Source of the DNA: Novosphingobium sp. 28-62-57
GTDB lineage: Bacteria; Pseudomonadota; Alphaproteobacteria; Sphingomonadales; Sphingomonadaceae
Assembly (NCBI GenBank): GCA_002256985.1
Contig: NCGO01000004.1
Location: 62,001-126,000 of the forward strand
Length of the DNA stretch: 64,000 nucleotides
Reading direction: 5' to 3'
Position numbers and translations under genes: made by a program. Shown here piece after piece: positions 16,801 through 25,988 of the stretch. Below the pieces are notes generated by a model. The model saw nothing but the letters and a program-made list of their open reading frames with translations, made no database searches and was not told where the DNA came from. Each line of letters begins with the position of its first letter. Position 1 is the stretch's first letter.

Positions 16801-19800
16801 CGCCACCGGTCTGGTCACTTTGGGCAAGGCTGATGGTCAGCGTCAGACCGCGCTTGATGACATTTCCGTCACAGGCGGCACCATCGTCGAAGGCGCCAGC
16901 GGTCTTGTCGTGACGTCCGACAGCGGCGGCAGCGGCGCGCGCGATCTTGAACTCGCGACGCTGACCGGGCCGATCAGCCTTGGCACGGCCACACTCAATG
17001 GCGGTCCGGCAAGGCAATCGGCGGTCCTGGTCGATTCCACAACGCAAGTTGCGCTTGGCGCGGCTAACGGCCTGTCGGTCACGGCGACCGCCAATGGCGT
17101 GACAGGTGACGTGATCATCGAGCGGCTTACTACCGGAACCGGTGCCGCCCTGATCACCGCGAGCCGCGACGTTTCGATCGATCGCGTGACGGCAGGTGGC
17201 GACTACACCGTTAATGCTACGCGCAACATCACGCTCGGCTTCTCGGGCAGTCAGGTCCAGTCGGCGGTCGGGGCGATATCGATCACCAGCACGGGCGGTT
17301 CGATCAGCCAGGGCATGCCGGGCGTCGTGCTGACGTCGGATAGTGACGGCAATGGAGTTGGTGCACTCACGCTTTCTGCTCCGGTCGGTGCGATCAGCAT
17401 CTCGGCTCTGAATGGCGGTCCAGCCCGACAGGCTGCGATCTCGGTTGGTTCGGGATCGCACACCACCATCGGCACGGCCAATGGGCTGTCGTTCACGGCG
17501 ACAACCGGGGCCACCGGTGATTTCTCGATCGAAACCCTCAACACCGGAACAGGTGTCGCCTCGATCACGGCTGGGCGCGCTGCCACGATTGGCAATGTAA
17601 ACGCCGGCGGCAATTACACCGTCAGCGCTGCAGATCTTGTGACGCTTGGCCTTGGCGACAATGCGCGCCAGTCTGCAGCTGGGAATGTTTCGATCACCAG
17701 CACCGGCGGGTCGATCCTTGCCGGTGGCACCGGACTGGTCGTCACCTCGAACAGCGACGGCACGGGTGGCGGCACCCTGTTGCTGGACGCGCAGGGGGCG
17801 AACGGGGCGCTCTCGCTTGCCGGAGCAACGGTCAATGGCGGCACAACGGCAGAGCGGACGGATGTCACGCTGCGCGCCGTTGCCGGTATCACGCTTGCCA
17901 ACATCAATTCCGCAGCGCTTACAGTAACCGCGCGCGATCTTGATAGCACTGGCCAGATCAGGGCCACAGGCGATGCACTGTTTACGCTGAGCGGCCTTGG
18001 CACGATCAATTCTGTCGAAACGACCGGAACCGGCAGCGACATTACCATCGGTGCCGCCAGTGTGAACATCGGCACGGCCCGGTCTTCTGGCGATTATACG
18101 ATCACCACATCGGGCGCAGGCGGCGTCACGCTTGGCATGATGGCAGGGCAGGTCCATTCGGCCGCCGGAGCAATGACCATCACCGCCAACGGTGGCGGCG
18201 GCATTGCGCGTGGCCTGACGGCTGACAATCTGACGCTGACGGCCAATAGCGACGGTGCAGGCGGCGGCGCGATGCTGCTTGATGCCACTGGCGGGATCGG
18301 GCTGGGCGGTGCCACGCTCAACGGCGGAACTGCGGCAGAGCGCTCGGCTGTTACGCTGCTGGCAGATGGCAGCATCGAATTTGCGACTGCGAATTCAGCA
18401 GCCTTCACCGCCGAAGCAGGCGGGTCGTTCCTGAGCACTGGCACGATCACTGCAGCGGGCCCCGCCATGATCACTGCCGCAGGTGAGGCAGGGATCAACC
18501 GCATCATCACGACGGGCGCAGGCAACGGCATTTCAATCAGTGCCCAATCCGCAACGATTGGTCCGGTCACGTCGGCGGCAGACTATACCGTCAACACGAC
18601 CACTGGCGACATCACGCTGGGCAATGGTGCCAATCAGACGCAATCGGCGGTGGGTGCGATCCGCATGACCACTGCGTCCGGATCAATCCGGCAGGGCGGC
18701 GCAGTCACCGGAAACCGGCTCACGCTGCTTTCGAACAGCGCGGGCACGGGCACAGGCGTGATCGAACTGACCGCCACGGGCGGACAGATCGAACTGCCTG
18801 CAGCCTTCCTGAACGGTGGCCCTGCTCAGCAGTCTGACGTCACGCTGAGCGCACTCGGTCCGGTGCAACTGGCGCAAATCAATTCGGCCAACTTCACGTC
18901 GCAGTCCACCGGCAGCTTCACCGCATCCGGTCCGATTGCAGCCGTGGGGTCTGTCACGATCCGCGCGCTCAATGGCATCACGCTCGATACGGTTACGGCT
19001 GAGGGTGCGGGCAACGATGTCTCGCTCGTTTCGAACCAGGCAATCCTTGCCGACCGGATCACCGCAGCGCGCAATGTGACGGTGAGCGGCCCTGCCGCTG
19101 CCCGTGCCGCCAGCTTCACGGCTGGTACCGTTACGGCCGAGACTGGATCGGTCGACGTGAAGGCCACGGCAATCGACATGTCCAGCGTTTCGGCTGGGCT
19201 TGATCTGCTGGCCAGCGGCAATACCGTAGCCATTGGCAGCGTCACTGCCGGTCGCGATTATCGGGTCAACGCCGATGGCAATGTGACGCTGGGCAAGGCG
19301 CCGTTCCAGACTCAGTCTGCAGCTGGCGTGGTTTCGATCATCAGCACGGGCGGGTCGATTGTGCGCGGCGCAAACGCCAATGGGCTGACGCTGACTTCGA
19401 ACAGCGATGGCTCGGGCGGTGGCGACATGCTGCTTGATGCACAGGGCGCAGCAGGCGCGCTGACGCTCGATACTGTCACGCTCAATGGCGGCACGATGGC
19501 GCAGCGCACGGCGATGACGCTGAAATCGGTGACCGATACCGTGGTGGCCAACACCAATTCGGCAGCGCTGACGGCCACGGCACGTGACTTTACCAGCACT
19601 GGCACGGTGATGGCAGCAGGCGATGCCACGATCACGGCCACGCGGGCAGCCTCGGTCAACGCGATCACGACGACGGGCACCGGAAGCGACATTGGCATCA
19701 CGGCCAGCAGCGCGCTGATTGGCACGGCCAATTCTGCTGGCAACTACACCGTCACCACTTCTGGTGCAGGCGGGGTGACGCTGGGCAGGAGCGTGGGGCA

Positions 19801-21715
19801 GACTCATGCTGCGGCAGGGTCGATTGCGATCATCGCCAATGGCGGCGGCTCAATCTCGCGCGGGGCAGACAGCCTGACCGTGACATCCAATTCCGATGGT
19901 GCGGGCGGCGGGTCCTTGCTGCTCGATGCACAAGGCGGGATTGCGCTGGCAGGAGCGACGCTGAATGGCGGCACTGCGGCACAGCGCATGGCGGTGACGC
20001 TGGATGCAGGCACCGATATCGTGTTTGCCAATGCCAATTCGGCAGCGTTCACGGCAACAGCCGGGGACAACTTCACCAGCACCGGCAGCATCACGGCCGC
20101 AGGCGTGGCCGGGATCACGGCGGGCGATGCCGCCTCGATCAACGTGATCGAGACAACGGGCGCGGGCAACGGCATCACGGTGAACGCCGCCAGTGCCGAT
20201 ATTGGCCGGGTCACATCGGCGGGCAGCTATTCTGTCACGACGACGGGCGCAGTGGTTCTGGGCAATGGCGCGGGCCAGGCGCAGACGGCGCGCGGCGCGA
20301 TCACGATCAACGGCGCTTCGATCAGCGAAGGCGCGGCGGGCCTGACGCTCACTTCGGACAACGATGGCAGCGGTGGTGAACCGCTGGCGCTGACGGCGAC
20401 GACCGGGGCAATTGCACTGGGCAACGCCACGCTTAACGGCGGATCGGCGCGGCAATCGGCAGTCACGCTGAACGCCGGTACGACCATCACGACTGGCGCA
20501 GTAAATGGCCGCTCCATAACCGCAGTGGCCGATGCCTTTACCGCCAATCGCGAGCTGTCTTCGGCCACCGACATCACGCTTACGGTTGATGGCCCTGTGG
20601 CGCTGATGCAGGGTGCCAATGCGGTGGGAACTGTCAGGCTTTCAGCTACCGATGCGATGATCGGCGGCACTGTTGATGCCCGCACGATTGAGGTAACCAA
20701 TTCGGGCAGCGGCAATCTGGTGATCGGCGGCACCGCCGCATCTGAAACCGGCAAGTTCGTGCTGAACCGGGCGGAAACGGCACTGCTCAGGGCCACCGAA
20801 ACGCTGACGCTTGGGGCCGATGGCAGCGATAATGTCGAAATCAAGCAAGTAGACTTCGCCGTTCCGCGGACAGTCCGCGTGCTTGCCAATGGCCGACGCA
20901 TCGATATCACCGGACGGATCTCGTTTGATGCCGACACCACGCTGCAGCTTGGCGGCAGCACGGCGGCAAATTCGATCATCCGTCTGCAGACTGGCGCTGG
21001 CGGGACCGGGGGTGCGATCGTCAGCAATGGCGGCGTGCTCGAACTTACCGCGGCCAGCATTGTTGCCGGTTCAACAACCTTTGCCAACGACTTGGGCGCT
21101 GTCAGCGGCGCTGGTTCGCTTGCCGACGCCAGCCGCCTGAACCTGACGCCGGGAAGCTCGCTCTACAACAATATCGGCGGCACCGGTGATACGATGATCG
21201 ATGTCGGATCGATGAAGGTGACGTTCTCGAACTTTGCCATGTTCCAGAACACAAGCGATCCTGCGCGCAGCTTGCTCTCCACCGGGGTCACGCTGGGCAC
21301 TGGCAACCAGCAGGCCATCGCGCTGGATATTCAGAGCGGCTCAAGCCAGCCGGTCTTTGCGATGTTCGGTTCGATCAACGGCGTGATCAACATCGCCACC
21401 GCGCTGTTGGGCAATCCGCCGCTGGCGCACTATGACAATATCAGCGCCTCACGCATCAACGGCTGTCTGATTGGCGGCGGCAATTGCCAGTCGGTACAAA
21501 ACCTCACGCCGTCGCTGACCGCGCTGGATAATATCCGGACGACGATCTTCAGCGTGAAGCCAGACTTCCAGGTGCCGTTCGATCCGCTGGTCGGCACCAA
21601 CAATGATGCCTTGTTCGACGATGTCGGATCGTTCGGGCTTGGTGAGCTTCCAATGACTCCGATCGAATGCAGCGATCCCAATGGTGCCTGCGAAGTAAAG
21701 AAGGGTGGCAACTGA
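13874..21715 (+). CDS. Giant TpsA exoprotein (filamentous haemagglutinin-like)
   Basis: A 2613-residue secreted protein. An extended signal peptide (ending near SAFGQ) precedes the TPS domain (about residues 35-270), with VINWGTFSV, NIVNF, WLINPSGVLFGPSG and GGSLVVSTLDF, the blocks read by TpsB. The body is a long beta-helix of Gly/Thr/Ser/Ala-rich repeats. From about 16900 to 20540, eight degenerate modules carry a motif of the type TSNSDGxGGG...LNGGxAxxR. The C-terminus has two cysteine pairs (NGCLIGGGNC and ECSDPNGAC). An adhesin or surface-fibre role fits. No toxin domain is recognised. The ATG has GGGAGA upstream; the frame runs open back to 13643 inside tpsB, which is chance. Confidence 0.9.
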   Translation: MNKAINGKRRALRLGTGIATCISTIVLAHSAFGQSLPEVANAGGANISTTGNTMTVDALAADKVINWGTFSVAQNNIVNFVSTDGVGGAVATPVTVINRVIGKDVGGTNTFFPSIIDGRISSTSNIAVWLINPSGVLFGPSGSFNGGSLVVSTLDFASGTGSQVFGAGNRTTTLNSRDVVIDAATALGAVELKLETGPGTFTSSGSVLLLGEQVTVGKSLTAQGDVYIVAASDVRVTSQVGSPVGYAFTAGTRLNGAQVLASGNVQGRSIVMAASNGTSTIATLLQVDTGGQLTATMDNGGVTLLTAAHPRGMATATGANIVSDGGLRTLGIDGDIAVTSNANVSVARADATGNITIRSGIGATDTLTAGTVQAGGNVDLRSTGNTTLGIAAIDTIQAGGTVGIRSTGTIGRGAMSGTLAIRSHAEPTMTNGELFIQSTGNALLGNATLAAGSAGTANLTLLSGTGAITHGSAVASKYSASAATTLAATGTITADNSALVPAGTALSISAPGGITLGIARTTGADQDISLSTTGAVVVGSITASRNLSIGSSVNPALSLTAGSLTATTGAINASAGSMQIGTVTAGQSVGLRSDGAIEVTTAGTSGDSQPSGNFSVSGITGARAASFTGGVINAKTGLVSISANTMTINSVQSAGNATLNGTAGMTLGSANVGGNLLATTAGNITLGTTGAQSIVADGRITITSTAGAIGRGIGSTALTIRSNDGDVAPPDALAITGQNAVALGNAGLFGGTTGSAAVSVESITGAVTIGTAQGSSVTGRAATTFTAGGSILADSATAITGNTINITGLAGLDLQTVRTGGTGENIVLTSNGPISATTLAARNNLTVASQGSPAASLSATTMTAQLGSINAFAQGMTATNITAGQAINLRSNGAISVTGAATAGTNLSVAAITGANALSFTAGTAEATAGNVDVRAITTDIGTTRAGTDVAVSGTTVTLGNVSAGLGGTTGSYTVNATGLVTLGKADGQRQTALDDISVTGGTIVEGASGLVVTSDSGGSGARDLELATLTGPISLGTATLNGGPARQSAVLVDSTTQVALGAANGLSVTATANGVTGDVIIERLTTGTGAALITASRDVSIDRVTAGGDYTVNATRNITLGFSGSQVQSAVGAISITSTGGSISQGMPGVVLTSDSDGNGVGALTLSAPVGAISISALNGGPARQAAISVGSGSHTTIGTANGLSFTATTGATGDFSIETLNTGTGVASITAGRAATIGNVNAGGNYTVSAADLVTLGLGDNARQSAAGNVSITSTGGSILAGGTGLVVTSNSDGTGGGTLLLDAQGANGALSLAGATVNGGTTAERTDVTLRAVAGITLANINSAALTVTARDLDSTGQIRATGDALFTLSGLGTINSVETTGTGSDITIGAASVNIGTARSSGDYTITTSGAGGVTLGMMAGQVHSAAGAMTITANGGGGIARGLTADNLTLTANSDGAGGGAMLLDATGGIGLGGATLNGGTAAERSAVTLLADGSIEFATANSAAFTAEAGGSFLSTGTITAAGPAMITAAGEAGINRIITTGAGNGISISAQSATIGPVTSAADYTVNTTTGDITLGNGANQTQSAVGAIRMTTASGSIRQGGAVTGNRLTLLSNSAGTGTGVIELTATGGQIELPAAFLNGGPAQQSDVTLSALGPVQLAQINSANFTSQSTGSFTASGPIAAVGSVTIRALNGITLDTVTAEGAGNDVSLVSNQAILADRITAARNVTVSGPAAARAASFTAGTVTAETGSVDVKATAIDMSSVSAGLDLLASGNTVAIGSVTAGRDYRVNADGNVTLGKAPFQTQSAAGVVSIISTGGSIVRGANANGLTLTSNSDGSGGGDMLLDAQGAAGALTLDTVTLNGGTMAQRTAMTLKSVTDTVVANTNSAALTATARDFTSTGTVMAAGDATITATRAASVNAITTTGTGSDIGITASSALIGTANSAGNYTVTTSGAGGVTLGRSVGQTHAAAGSIAIIANGGGSISRGADSLTVTSNSDGAGGGSLLLDAQGGIALAGATLNGGTAAQRMAVTLDAGTDIVFANANSAAFTATAGDNFTSTGSITAAGVAGITAGDAASINVIETTGAGNGITVNAASADIGRVTSAGSYSVTTTGAVVLGNGAGQAQTARGAITINGASISEGAAGLTLTSDNDGSGGEPLALTATTGAIALGNATLNGGSARQSAVTLNAGTTITTGAVNGRSITAVADAFTANRELSSATDITLTVDGPVALMQGANAVGTVRLSATDAMIGGTVDARTIEVTNSGSGNLVIGGTAASETGKFVLNRAETALLRATETLTLGADGSDNVEIKQVDFAVPRTVRVLANGRRIDITGRISFDADTTLQLGGSTAANSIIRLQTGAGGTGGAIVSNGGVLELTAASIVAGSTTFANDLGAVSGAGSLADASRLNLTPGSSLYNNIGGTGDTMIDVGSMKVTFSNFAMFQNTSDPARSLLSTGVTLGTGNQQAIALDIQSGSSQPVFAMFGSINGVINIATALLGNPPLAHYDNISASRINGCLIGGGNCQSVQNLTPSLTALDNIRTTIFSVKPDFQVPFDPLVGTNNDALFDDVGSFGLGELPMTPIECSDPNGACEVKKGGN
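16900..20540 (+). repeat. Eight degenerate repeat modules inside tpsA
   Basis: The protein motif SNSDG/SDSDG-x-GGG followed by a hydrophobic strand, LNGG and a (Q/E)R or RQ pair occurs eight times, starting near 16915, 17337, 17750, 18245, 18732, 19400, 19887 and 20358. Spacing is about 410-670 bases, so modules have diverged in length as well as sequence. Between them are further short strands such as GNGITVNAAS and GAGGVTLG. Confidence 0.8.
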
Positions 21716-24700
21716 TGAAGCGCTTGTTTCTGGCCTCACTCTCGGTAGTGGCGCTTGCGGTTTCGGCCGCGCCGGTTGCGGCCAAAACTGCCGAATTGCC
21801 TGATCAGCTCGAATTGGGCCGCAATGGCGCGGGCAATCCGTGCGTGGCAACGCCGTTCTGGAAAGAGGATGCATTCAAGGGCAGCTACACGTTCACCTGC
21901 CGCGGACCCACCGGCAACCGCTATCTCGGCATTGTTCGCGCGGTCCGTTCCAGTTCCATCGATGTGGTTGATCGGCTGCTGGATTGTGGGCCAGGCATGG
22001 CGGTAACCCTTCCAAGCATAGGCGCGGCCACGGCCCGGCGTTGCTTTGACAAACTGCTGGGCCAGGAAACGGTCGAAACGCGCTTTTCGCGCGATGGCCG
22101 CGTCTATTCCTCAAGCGCCATTCCGGTTGCGCAGGGGCCTGCCGAGGAAGGTTTGCGGTTTCTGGCAGGCGCTGCTGCGCCAAACAACGATCGCGGGCGG
22201 ACCACGACCGCAGTGGTCGAAATTGGCGTTCTGGCACCATCGCCAGCGGTGAATGCTGCTGCGGCAGGTGCCGTGGCCAATGCCGAGGATGCGCTGGCGC
22301 AGGGCTTGCGGTTGGTGCGGCAAGGGCTGCATCTGGATGCTGCGCGCATTGTCAGCGATGCCTTGGCGCGCTTGCCGGCCGATACTGCGCAGGCGACCCG
22401 CATCGATCTGCTGCTGCTGGCTGGCCTTGCCGATTCCAACTTGCGTTTCTTTGATTCTGCCGATGATTACTTCGGCCGTGCGGCAGCTCTGCTGGCGCAG
22501 AATGCCGGCATTCCCGGTGCCGATGTGTTGCAGATGAAGAGCCGCAACTATGCGGCGCTGCATCTGATCAACAAGCGCGAATTCAGCGTCGCGGCCACGG
22601 CACTCGACGTATCGGGCATGTCCACGGCGGTTGCAAATCAGCCGCTGCTCGACACGCGTGAAGTGCAAAAGCTGAATGAGGCACCAAACACGGGCACCGC
22701 AGGATCGGCGCTCGCATCGGCGTGGGACAACCGCAGCCGCACACAGCTGGTGATCGATGCGCAGGCGGGCTGGGCGCGCAGCGTTGCGCTGCTGGGCCAG
22801 AACCGCCCGCAAGAGGCGGCTGCAGCGCTGGCCTTTGCTGACACCAGCATCGAGGCCTTGCGCAAGCAGCCCATTCCGCAACAGCAGCTCTTGTGGCTGG
22901 CCGCGCGGATTGAGCGGCAGCGCGCGCGCATCCAGTTGCGCGATGGAGACCGTACCTCTTCTCTGGCATCGCTCGACAAGGCCATCGGTTTCTTGCGGCT
23001 TGCCGAAGATGCGGGCGACAATGGCCCGGCGCTGGCACAAGTGCAGTTGGAGCGAGCCGCGGTGCTCTCGGGCGGCGGCGGTTCAACCGAAGAGGTGCTG
23101 GCCCAGTTCGATGATGCGGTGACCAGCCTGATTTCGGCCGATGCCGGGGTAGGCGGCCTTCCGGCCCAGACTCGCAGCTATCTTGATGCGCTGGTCAACG
23201 ATGCAGCACAGCGTCCGGACGGTGCCTCGCCCGAACGGTTCTTCCGCGCCATGCAGGCGGCATCGACCCCTGCCATCGCGCGTCAGTTTGTTGAATTGCA
23301 GTCACTGATCGCATCAGACCCGGCGCTTGCAGCAAAAGTGCAGGACCGTCAGGAAGTTGAACGCGAGATCAACCGTCTGCGCTTCGAGATTGCCTCGGGC
23401 ACGGATGCGGCCAAGATTGCCGAGCTGGAGGCGCGCAGAGCCGCACTGGAAAACCGCTCGCTCACATTGCAGAATGAACTGGCTGCCAACGGCTCGTTCC
23501 GCCAAGTGGTCGACACGCCCGCTTCGATGGCTGAAATCCGTACCGTGCTGAAATCTGGCGAGGGCTATCTGAAGCTCAGCAAGGTGGGCGGTTATGTGTT
23601 TGGTGCGCTGATCGATGAAAGCGGATCGCGCATCTATCGCGTCGCCCGCCCAGCGGTCGAGATTGAGCCTTTGATCAAGACCGTGCGCGCATCGATTACC
23701 GGCGGCGGTGAGAACGTGCCGGTATTCTCGGTCGCCGGGGCCAGCGCGCTTTACAAGCTGCTGTTCGGCCCAGCTGCAAGCCGCGTTGCGAACTATTCGG
23801 CGCTGGTGATCGATGGGTCAGGCGTGCTCGATACGCTGCCGGTTGGGGTGCTGGTGACAGATGATGCATCGGCCACGACGTTTGCCAAGAACCGGCGCAA
23901 GGATCCCTATAACTACACTTCGGTCGCTTTCCTTGCCCGCAAGATGGCACTGTCCACGGCGCTTTCGCCTCGGTCGCTGATCGTATCGCGCAACCTTGCG
24001 CCATCGAAGGCTCCCTATCCGTTCATCGGCTTTGCCCAGCATATGCCGACGCCGGTCGAAGCTGCCGCCGGTGGCACGATGGTGAGCATTGGCACCAGTT
24101 GCGAGGTCGAATTGAGCAAGGTGGCTGAACTCAGCCGCATGCTGGAGCCGATTGACGCGGTTGAACTGAAAGAGGCCACTGCGGCATTGGGCGTGGAAAA
24201 CGCACCGGAAGTGACGGGCGCCGAATTCACCGACACGAACGTGCGTGGCCGCACCGATCTTGATCAGTTCCAGGTGCTGCACTTTGCCACCCACGGCCTG
24301 ACCGAAGGCCAGTGGGGCTGTGCCAAGGCTCCGCCCGCGCTGGTCACCACCATCGGCGAAAGCAATTCCGATGGCATCCTTTCGTTCGAGGAAGTCGCCC
24401 AGTTGCGGCTTGATGCAAACCTCGTGGTGCTGTCGGCTTGCGATACCTCTGCCGGTGTCAATATCAACGCGGCGCGTGCAGCAGGGCAGGAAGATGTCGG
24501 CGCCTCACTCGACGGTCTGGTTCGCGCATTTCTGGCAGCGCGCGCACAGGCGGTGCTTTCAACCTACTGGCCAATTTCGGATGCCGGTGAAAGTGTGGCG
24601 CTGATCTCCGATTTCTATGCCAATGCGCGCAACGATACGATCGGCGGTGCCCTGCAAAAGGCGCAAGTGTCGCTGATGGCGGATCGGGACAGCTCGCATC

Positions 24701-24849
24701 CCCTGTTCTGGGGCGCGTTCGTGCTGGTTGGCGATGCGCAGAAATCGTTGCTGAACGGGCAGGCGAGAGCCGCGCTGATGCCAAAGGACGTGGCACCTGT
24801 GGCAACTGCCGCCCCGATTGCTGCTGGCGCAGCAACGGTCGGCCGGTAA
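21715..24849 (+). CDS. Exported TPR protein with C-terminal CHAT protease domain
   Basis: A 1044-residue protein with a signal peptide (MKRLFLASLSVVALAVSAAP...), a cysteine-bearing N-terminal domain, TPR-like helices (about 185-430), a charged coiled-coil-like stretch (about 540-600) and a CHAT domain (about 690-1020). CHAT domains are caspase-like cysteine peptidases; the expected pair is present as His860 in HFATHG and Cys909 in LSACDT. Its ATG overlaps the tpsA stop (TGATG), so it is coupled to tpsA. The domain order recalls cyanobacterial CHAT proteins beside haemagglutinin-like exoproteins. A periplasmic processing or quality-control protease for the TPS system is a reasonable guess; substrate unknown. 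Confidence 0.88.
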   Translation: MKRLFLASLSVVALAVSAAPVAAKTAELPDQLELGRNGAGNPCVATPFWKEDAFKGSYTFTCRGPTGNRYLGIVRAVRSSSIDVVDRLLDCGPGMAVTLPSIGAATARRCFDKLLGQETVETRFSRDGRVYSSSAIPVAQGPAEEGLRFLAGAAAPNNDRGRTTTAVVEIGVLAPSPAVNAAAAGAVANAEDALAQGLRLVRQGLHLDAARIVSDALARLPADTAQATRIDLLLLAGLADSNLRFFDSADDYFGRAAALLAQNAGIPGADVLQMKSRNYAALHLINKREFSVAATALDVSGMSTAVANQPLLDTREVQKLNEAPNTGTAGSALASAWDNRSRTQLVIDAQAGWARSVALLGQNRPQEAAAALAFADTSIEALRKQPIPQQQLLWLAARIERQRARIQLRDGDRTSSLASLDKAIGFLRLAEDAGDNGPALAQVQLERAAVLSGGGGSTEEVLAQFDDAVTSLISADAGVGGLPAQTRSYLDALVNDAAQRPDGASPERFFRAMQAASTPAIARQFVELQSLIASDPALAAKVQDRQEVEREINRLRFEIASGTDAAKIAELEARRAALENRSLTLQNELAANGSFRQVVDTPASMAEIRTVLKSGEGYLKLSKVGGYVFGALIDESGSRIYRVARPAVEIEPLIKTVRASITGGGENVPVFSVAGASALYKLLFGPAASRVANYSALVIDGSGVLDTLPVGVLVTDDASATTFAKNRRKDPYNYTSVAFLARKMALSTALSPRSLIVSRNLAPSKAPYPFIGFAQHMPTPVEAAAGGTMVSIGTSCEVELSKVAELSRMLEPIDAVELKEATAALGVENAPEVTGAEFTDTNVRGRTDLDQFQVLHFATHGLTEGQWGCAKAPPALVTTIGESNSDGILSFEEVAQLRLDANLVVLSACDTSAGVNINAARAAGQEDVGASLDGLVRAFLAARAQAVLSTYWPISDAGESVALISDFYANARNDTIGGALQKAQVSLMADRDSSHPLFWGAFVLVGDAQKSLLNGQARAALMPKDVAPVATAAPIAAGAATVGR

Positions 24850-24876
24850 GCAGCGAAAGCGCCATAGGGCAGGTAG

Positions 24877-24973
24877 TGCAGGGCAGCATTGCAAGAGTGC
24901 GGGGCGATACCGATCCTTGCGCAGGATTGAGCCCGAACATCGTGGCCACCCACGCTTGCAATCTGCCCTTGCA
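24877..24973. repeat. Long imperfect inverted repeat with an inner hairpin
   Basis: TGCAGGGCAGCATTGCAAG (24877-24895) pairs with CTTGCAATCTGCCCTTGCA (24955-24973) with two single-base bulges, 18 bp in total. The 59-base loop holds a smaller stem (ATCCT at 24913-24917 with AGGAT at 24923-24927). It lies after the CHAT gene and before the PAAR gene. It may be a structured 3' end, a leader RNA or a protein-binding site. Confidence 0.5.
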
Positions 24974-25039
24974 ATAAAGCCTGCCTTGGTGTGATCTTGC
25001 GCACGGCCAGCAGCGGCTTGACGATCAAGGATAGGCGTT

Positions 25040-25495
25040 ATGGGAAAGCCTGCCGCGCGCATCACCGACATGCACACTTGCCCGATGGTCAATGGGACCG
25101 TTCCGCACGTCGGTGGCCCGATCCTGCCGCCTGCCGCAATTCAGGTGCTGACCGGCTCGCTCCCGCAGGCCCGAATTGGCGACAAGGCAGTCTGCGTCGG
25201 CCCACCGGACATTATTGCGATGGGGGCCTTTACCGTCCTGGTCCAAGGCAGCCCGGCTGCGCGGATGGGCGATATGACTGCGCATGGCGGCGTGATCGTG
25301 CTGGGCCTGCCCAATGTGCTGATCGGCGATGCGGGCGGTGGCAGTGCGGGCAGCTTGTCGCAGGCGCTGGTCAATCTGCCGATCGGGGTTGAAGGGCAGG
25401 GCACGGCCTTTGCCGAAATGGCCGATGCCATGATTGCTGCAGCCAAGGAGGGCCTTCCGTTCTGCGAACAATGCAGCAAGGCCCAACTCGGTTAG
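25040..25495 (+). CDS. PAAR-domain spike tip protein of the T6SS
   Basis: A 151-residue PAAR protein that should cap the VgrG spike. It shows the PAAR repeats and metal-site residues: GKPAARITDMHTCP, then ARIGDKAVC, GSPAARMGDMTAHGG and VLIGDAGGG. About 50 extra residues follow, ending in a CEQCSK motif; no toxin domain is visible, so cargo probably binds non-covalently. The DUF4123 chaperone gene follows after 10 bases. The start is preceded by CAAGGATAGG. This is the first gene of the T6SS region. Confidence 0.9.
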   Translation: MGKPAARITDMHTCPMVNGTVPHVGGPILPPAAIQVLTGSLPQARIGDKAVCVGPPDIIAMGAFTVLVQGSPAARMGDMTAHGGVIVLGLPNVLIGDAGGGSAGSLSQALVNLPIGVEGQGTAFAEMADAMIAAAKEGLPFCEQCSKAQLG

Positions 25496-25505
25496 GCCGC
25501 GCGAA

Positions 25506-25988
25506 ATGGACGCTGCCTGGTATGCCGTTATCGATTGTGCGCAAGACCCGCGGCTGGTCGATCTCGTGCGGTCATGCCGCGATCACATGTGCCTTTTCAA
25601 AGGGCGTGACCTCGATCAGCAACTGCTGGCGGCATCGCCCTGGCTTGTGCGGATCGACAATGCAGAGCCCTTGCTCGGCATCTGGCAACAACACGGCCAT
25701 GGCGCAAGCTGGGGCATCATGATCCTGTCGCAACTGCCGATGGAGCAGTTGCATCGCCATTTGCGCCGCTTTTTGCAGGCCAAACTGCCCGACGGCATGA
25801 TTGCGCTGTTCCGCTATTACGATCCGCGCGTGTTCAACACCTATATCCGCGCCGCCACCACAGATGAACGGGCCCCGTGGTTTGCGGGCGTTCAGCAATT
25901 CTCGGTGGAATCGGCAGGTGGCACGGCGCTTCATCACTATCGCTTGGCCGAAGGAGTGTTGTTCGATGGCGCAACCAGAATCGGCTGA
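25506..25988 (+). CDS. DUF4123 T6SS effector chaperone (Tap/TEC type)
   Basis: A soluble 160-residue protein with the DUF4123 pattern: WYAVIDCAQDPRL at the start, SPWLVRID, WGIMILSQLPMEQLHRHLRRFL in the middle and LFRYYDPRVF with the arginine-tyrosine-aspartate core. DUF4123 proteins load effectors onto VgrG or PAAR and normally precede their effector gene. Here they follow PAAR directly and overlap the CPBP protease gene by 23 bases. The ATG at 25506 is chosen because homologous sequence begins at once; an upstream in-frame start would overlap the PAAR gene. Confidence 0.85.
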   Translation: MDAAWYAVIDCAQDPRLVDLVRSCRDHMCLFKGRDLDQQLLAASPWLVRIDNAEPLLGIWQQHGHGASWGIMILSQLPMEQLHRHLRRFLQAKLPDGMIALFRYYDPRVFNTYIRAATTDERAPWFAGVQQFSVESAGGTALHHYRLAEGVLFDGATRIG

